Shown one piece after another: positions 56,285-64,000 of a stretch of DNA of 64,000 bases. Below the pieces are notes generated by a model. It was given only the letters and a program-made list of their open reading frames with translations, ran no database searches and had not been told where the DNA came from. Made by a program: the position numbers and the translations under genes. Source of the DNA: Symbiodinium natans. Its lineage: Eukaryota > Sar > Dinophyceae > Suessiales > Symbiodiniaceae. The stretch lies in contig CAJNDS010000113.1 in the NCBI GenBank assembly GCA_905221605.1, positions 632,674 to 696,673 of the forward strand. Reading direction: 5' to 3'. Positions within the stretch are counted from its first letter, which is position 1. Each line of letters opens with the position of its first letter.

Positions 56285-56363
56285 CTAGCCTGAGGACTTC
56301 GCCGCGCACCAGGTGGCCAGGCAGCTGTCGCAAAGGTGGAAGCCGCAGGGCTTGCAGCTCCAC
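56285..56363 (-). CDS. Terminal exon with Cys4 zinc-binding motif
   Basis: Acceptor GGGGAG|G at 56363/56364, then WSCKPCGFHLCDSCLATWC and a TAG stop (56285-56287). CxxC-x4-CxxC (CKPC...CDSC) followed by a fifth Cys is a compact zinc-binding pattern, similar in spacing to the N-terminus of the 1903-2970 protein but with a different sequence. Upstream minus sequence (56440-56530) is open and could be the preceding exon. Function unknown. Confidence 0.5.
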
Positions 56364-56379
56364 CTCCCCGGTTTGGTTC

Positions 56380-57240
56380 ATGTGGGGTTTGGGGTTTAGG
56401 GTTTGGGATTTATAGGGTTTGGGGTTTAGGGTTTGAAGCTCCTTTTGTTGCTGGGGGTCCCCTGGCCCCACGGCTCGTCGTTATAACTGGAGCTTGGCAG
56501 CTGCACCTCCGTGCTCACAAGGAGGTTTAGGGTTTCGGGAATTTAGGGTCTTCCCTAAATCCTGAACCCTAAACCCCAAATCCTGGACCCTATGCCCTCA
56601 GGGCTTCAACGGCGTTTATGGTTCCCTAGGATGCCGACTCAGCAGCAAAGTTGTTGAGAGCTTTCGGGGGCTTATCGCACGCTTTTACGGGTTCTTGGGC
56701 TAATAAACCCTAAACCCGTTATACATAACCTAAACCCTAAACCCTATACTATATATAAACCCTAAACCCTATATATAAACCCTAAACCTTATATATATAT
56801 ATACAAACCCTAAACACGAGTCGCTTGTAGGGTTCAGGGTTTTCGGAGGACTATGGGTTGATCTTGTAGGGCTTGTAGGATTTACGCTGGACCGGGTCAC
56901 CGGGTTTGGGGAAATCGGGTGGAGGAGTTGGGTTAGGTGTGGGTAGAGGCGTGTGTGTGTGTGTGTGCGCGCTTTTAGCTTGTATGTGTCAGACGGCTTA
57001 AACCCTAAACCCTAAACCGTGGAAATAGGGTTTCCGGGTTAAGGGTTTATAGGGCTCAGGGTCACCTTCAACCCCAAGAAAGCTGTTTCTCCCAGTGTTC
57101 TCCCTTATTCTCACAGGGATTATAGAAACCCCATTATCATCCCGATTAAGGACTAGTAGAAAGGGGGAACATCCCAAGCTTGGGTTCTCAAGAATGTTCT
57201 GAGATTCAAATGTTTAGGGTTTTAGAGGATCAAAAGGGTC
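56380..57240. repeat. Telomeric mosaic with TATA-expanded units
   Basis: 56735-56810 contains CCCTATATATAAA and CCTTATATATATATATACAAA, further expansions of the heptamer. (GT)n lies at 56953-56970. No gene supported; 56580-56700 is unique. Confidence 0.7.
57102..57178. mobile_element. GGGATGTTC family, copy 3 (reversed, short)
   Basis: Ends with GGACTAGTAGAAAGGGGGAACATCCCA, whose reverse complement matches the left end of 54095-54301 (TTCTAGTAACAGTCC). No telomeric array inside this copy. Confidence 0.6.
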
Positions 57241-57269
57241 AAGAGTTGAGGGTTTTAAGTCGAAAGCCG

Positions 57270-57440
57270 GACTCCTTCAGTCCCTGAATCAATCCCCGGA
57301 AACTGGATGGTGCTGTGCACCCTGCACCCTGAAGCATCACACCTTTCGTCTCGACCCCGCTGAGACAATGGCTCGTGTGTGAAACGCTCGCCCCCGCGAG
57401 GAGCTCAAGCTTGCGCATGGTCGTCGCAGCATATGAGGTA
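57270..57440 (-). CDS. Candidate exon, unidentified
   Basis: Minus frame reads SYAATTMRKLELLAGASVSH then CLSGVETKGVMLQG. Open with G/C-ending codons; the alternative frame has stops. No family recognised. Confidence 0.35.
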
Positions 57441-57672
57441 GGGCTTTTCTTATGTCTAGCATCCCCGAAAGGACTCCCCATATATGTGATCCACTAAGTT
57501 CCTAGCGTCCCCAAAAGGCTACTGTACCCCATGTACAACTCACCCATCAGGCCCTCAACCAGAGCCTGAACTGCCTTAAGCCAGCCCTAAACCCTAAACC
57601 CTGAAACCTGAAACCTAAATCTCCCTAAACCCTACACCCTAAACCTTAAACCTTAAACCCTACCTCATATGC
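57427..57672. mobile_element. Possible inverted-repeat element, ~245 bases
   Basis: AGCATATGAGGTAGGG at 57427 and its exact reverse complement CCCTACCTCATATGCT ending at 57672. Inside are degenerate CCCTAAA units. It overlaps the exon candidate at 57270-57440 by a few codons, so one of the two calls must be adjusted. Confidence 0.5.
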
Positions 57673-57764
57673 TGACTTCCCCGCCCCAAAAAAGCTCACA
57701 AGCCTCCATTGACTCGGTGTGCTCCTTCTTTTTGGGACTTCTCTACTTAGGTGCCCCGTCGTGT

Positions 57765-58024
57765 AGGGTTTAGGGTTTAGGTTTAGGGTTTAGGGTTTAG
57801 GGTTTAGGGTTTAGGGTTTAGGGTTTAGGGTTTAGGGTTTAGGGTTTAGGGTTTAGGGTTTAGGGTTTAGGGTTTAGGGTTTAGGGTTTAGGGTTTGGGG
57901 TTTGGGGGGGGTTTGGGGTTTGGGGTTTGGGGTTTGGGGATTGGGGTTTGGGGTTTGGGGTTTGGGGTTTGGGGTTTGGGGTTTGGGGTTTGGGGTTTGG
58001 GGTTTGGGGTTTGGGGTTTAGGTT
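57765..58024. repeat. Telomeric array switching from TTTAGGG to TTTGGGG
   Basis: About 19 TTTAGGG units (57765-57897) continue without a break into about 17 TTTGGGG units (57898-58018), then TTTAGG. A sharp change of unit inside one array suggests homogenisation in blocks or templating by two sequences. Confidence 0.95.
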
Positions 58025-58180
58025 TTATAGGGTTTGGGGTTTATTTAGGGCTCTGGGGCTTTAGTAGGGTTTAGGGTTTAATAGACCAACCTTGCTTTTG
58101 GGTGTCGGATCTTAAGGAAGCTATTCTGGCTCCAGGCACTATCAGGCTGAGAGCCGGCGTGCCGACGTAGTGCCGTGTTG

Positions 58181-63299
<5,119 letters not shown>

Positions 63300-63720
63300 G
63301 GCTCTGATCCTAACGCCTTGCGAGGCTCCTGTCGGCTCGTTGCATCTCCTGCCGTGAAGTAGCCACCTTAAGAGCCCCGAAAAATGAGATAATTATCCCT
63401 ACATTACCCAGGTAAGGAAGAACATCTTTGCGCTTTTTGGGGGATTCTTAAGCAATTGGTTACTACTTATGAGTAGTTCTCACTTGCCTGAGCCACTGAG
63501 TAAAGGAGGCTGCAGGGTCAAATGGTTGGCGCACGTCGGGTTTAGGGTTTAGGGTTTAGGGTTCAGGGTTTAGGGTTTAGGGTTTAGGGTTTAGACGCTC
63601 GTTGTCACAAAGGTACCTTTCACAAGAGGCTTCTTGAACCCTAAGCTCGTACAAGCTCGGAACCGGCTTCGTAGGGCCGCCTCTTTTTTCAGTGTCGAAG
63701 AAGCTTAGACCCCAAACCCT
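63300..63720. other. Upstream of the RecQ gene; no promoter recognised
   Basis: 63388-63435 is related to 61120-61165 inside RecQ intron 8. A TTTAGGG array of about seven units lies at 63539-63595. No trans-splice leader or TATA-type signal that I would defend. Confidence 0.5.
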
Positions 63721-63960
63721 ATAATTAAACCCTGAACCCTAAACCCTATAAACCCTATAAACCCTATAAACCCTATAAACCCTATAAACCCTATAAACCC
63801 AATAAACCCTATAAACCCTATAAACCCTATAAACCCTATAAACCCTATAAACCTTATAAACCCTATAAACCCTATAAACCCTATAAACCCTATGAACCCT
63901 ATAAACCCTATAAACCCTATAAACCCTGTAAACCCTCTAAACCCGAAACCCTAAACCCTT
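63721..63960. repeat. Nine-base telomere-derived variant (CCCTATAAA)~22
   Basis: Regular CCCTATAAA from about 63745 to 63928 with CCCAATAAA, CCTTATAAA and CCCTATGAA variants, flanked on both sides by seven-base CCCTAAA units. The cleanest array of this variant in the window. Confidence 0.93.
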
Positions 63961-64000
63961 AAACCCCTACATCCTGAGCCCTGAACCCTAAACCCCCTGA

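Overview
This window looks like nuclear DNA of a dinoflagellate or a close relative. That is an inference from three things: the telomere-type heptamer TTTAGGG/CCCTAAA, genes cut into exons of 24-205 bases, and introns that use GT, GC and GA donors but always end AG before a G. No operons, Shine-Dalgarno-led genes, rRNA, tRNA or CRISPR were seen. The genus cannot be told from this sequence.

Layout. About 1-20,800, 27,600-29,900, 31,780-38,200 and 41,050-64,000 are a mosaic. Interstitial telomeric arrays, from 2 to about 25 units and in both orientations, alternate every 100-300 bases with short unique pieces. Many of those pieces are exons or short inverted-repeat elements. Three islands lack telomeric mosaic: 20,900-27,600 (low-complexity DNA and a ~5.2 kb imperfect palindrome), 29,930-31,530 (an AT-rich satellite and a hairpin satellite) and 38,270-40,510 (two satellites).

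Genes. A complete or nearly complete RecQ-family helicase lies on the minus strand (58,181-63,299, 17 exons, 16 introns, about 614 codons when spliced). A second minus-strand gene (about 45,440-49,360) encodes a leucine-carboxyl-methyltransferase (Ppm1/LCMT)-type SAM methyltransferase in at least seven exons. An apparently intronless cysteine-rich protein of 355 residues lies at 1,903-2,970, minus strand. About twenty further stretches look like single exons of unidentified genes, including a Cys4 zinc-binding C-terminal exon and two halves of PBZ-like fingers.

The most interesting system is the set of introns in the RecQ gene. Half begin with a 4-5 base (once 14 base) direct repeat that recurs right after the acceptor. 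Several have terminal inverted repeats, and at least four families occur more than once, three copies of one family being inside this one gene. This is the signature of intron-generating transposable elements (introners). Comparing members of a family shows telomeric arrays inserted inside some copies and absent from others, and one 83-base intron is almost purely telomeric repeat between 14-base direct repeats. I infer two layers: introners that make introns, and telomeric repeat that has entered introners and exons.
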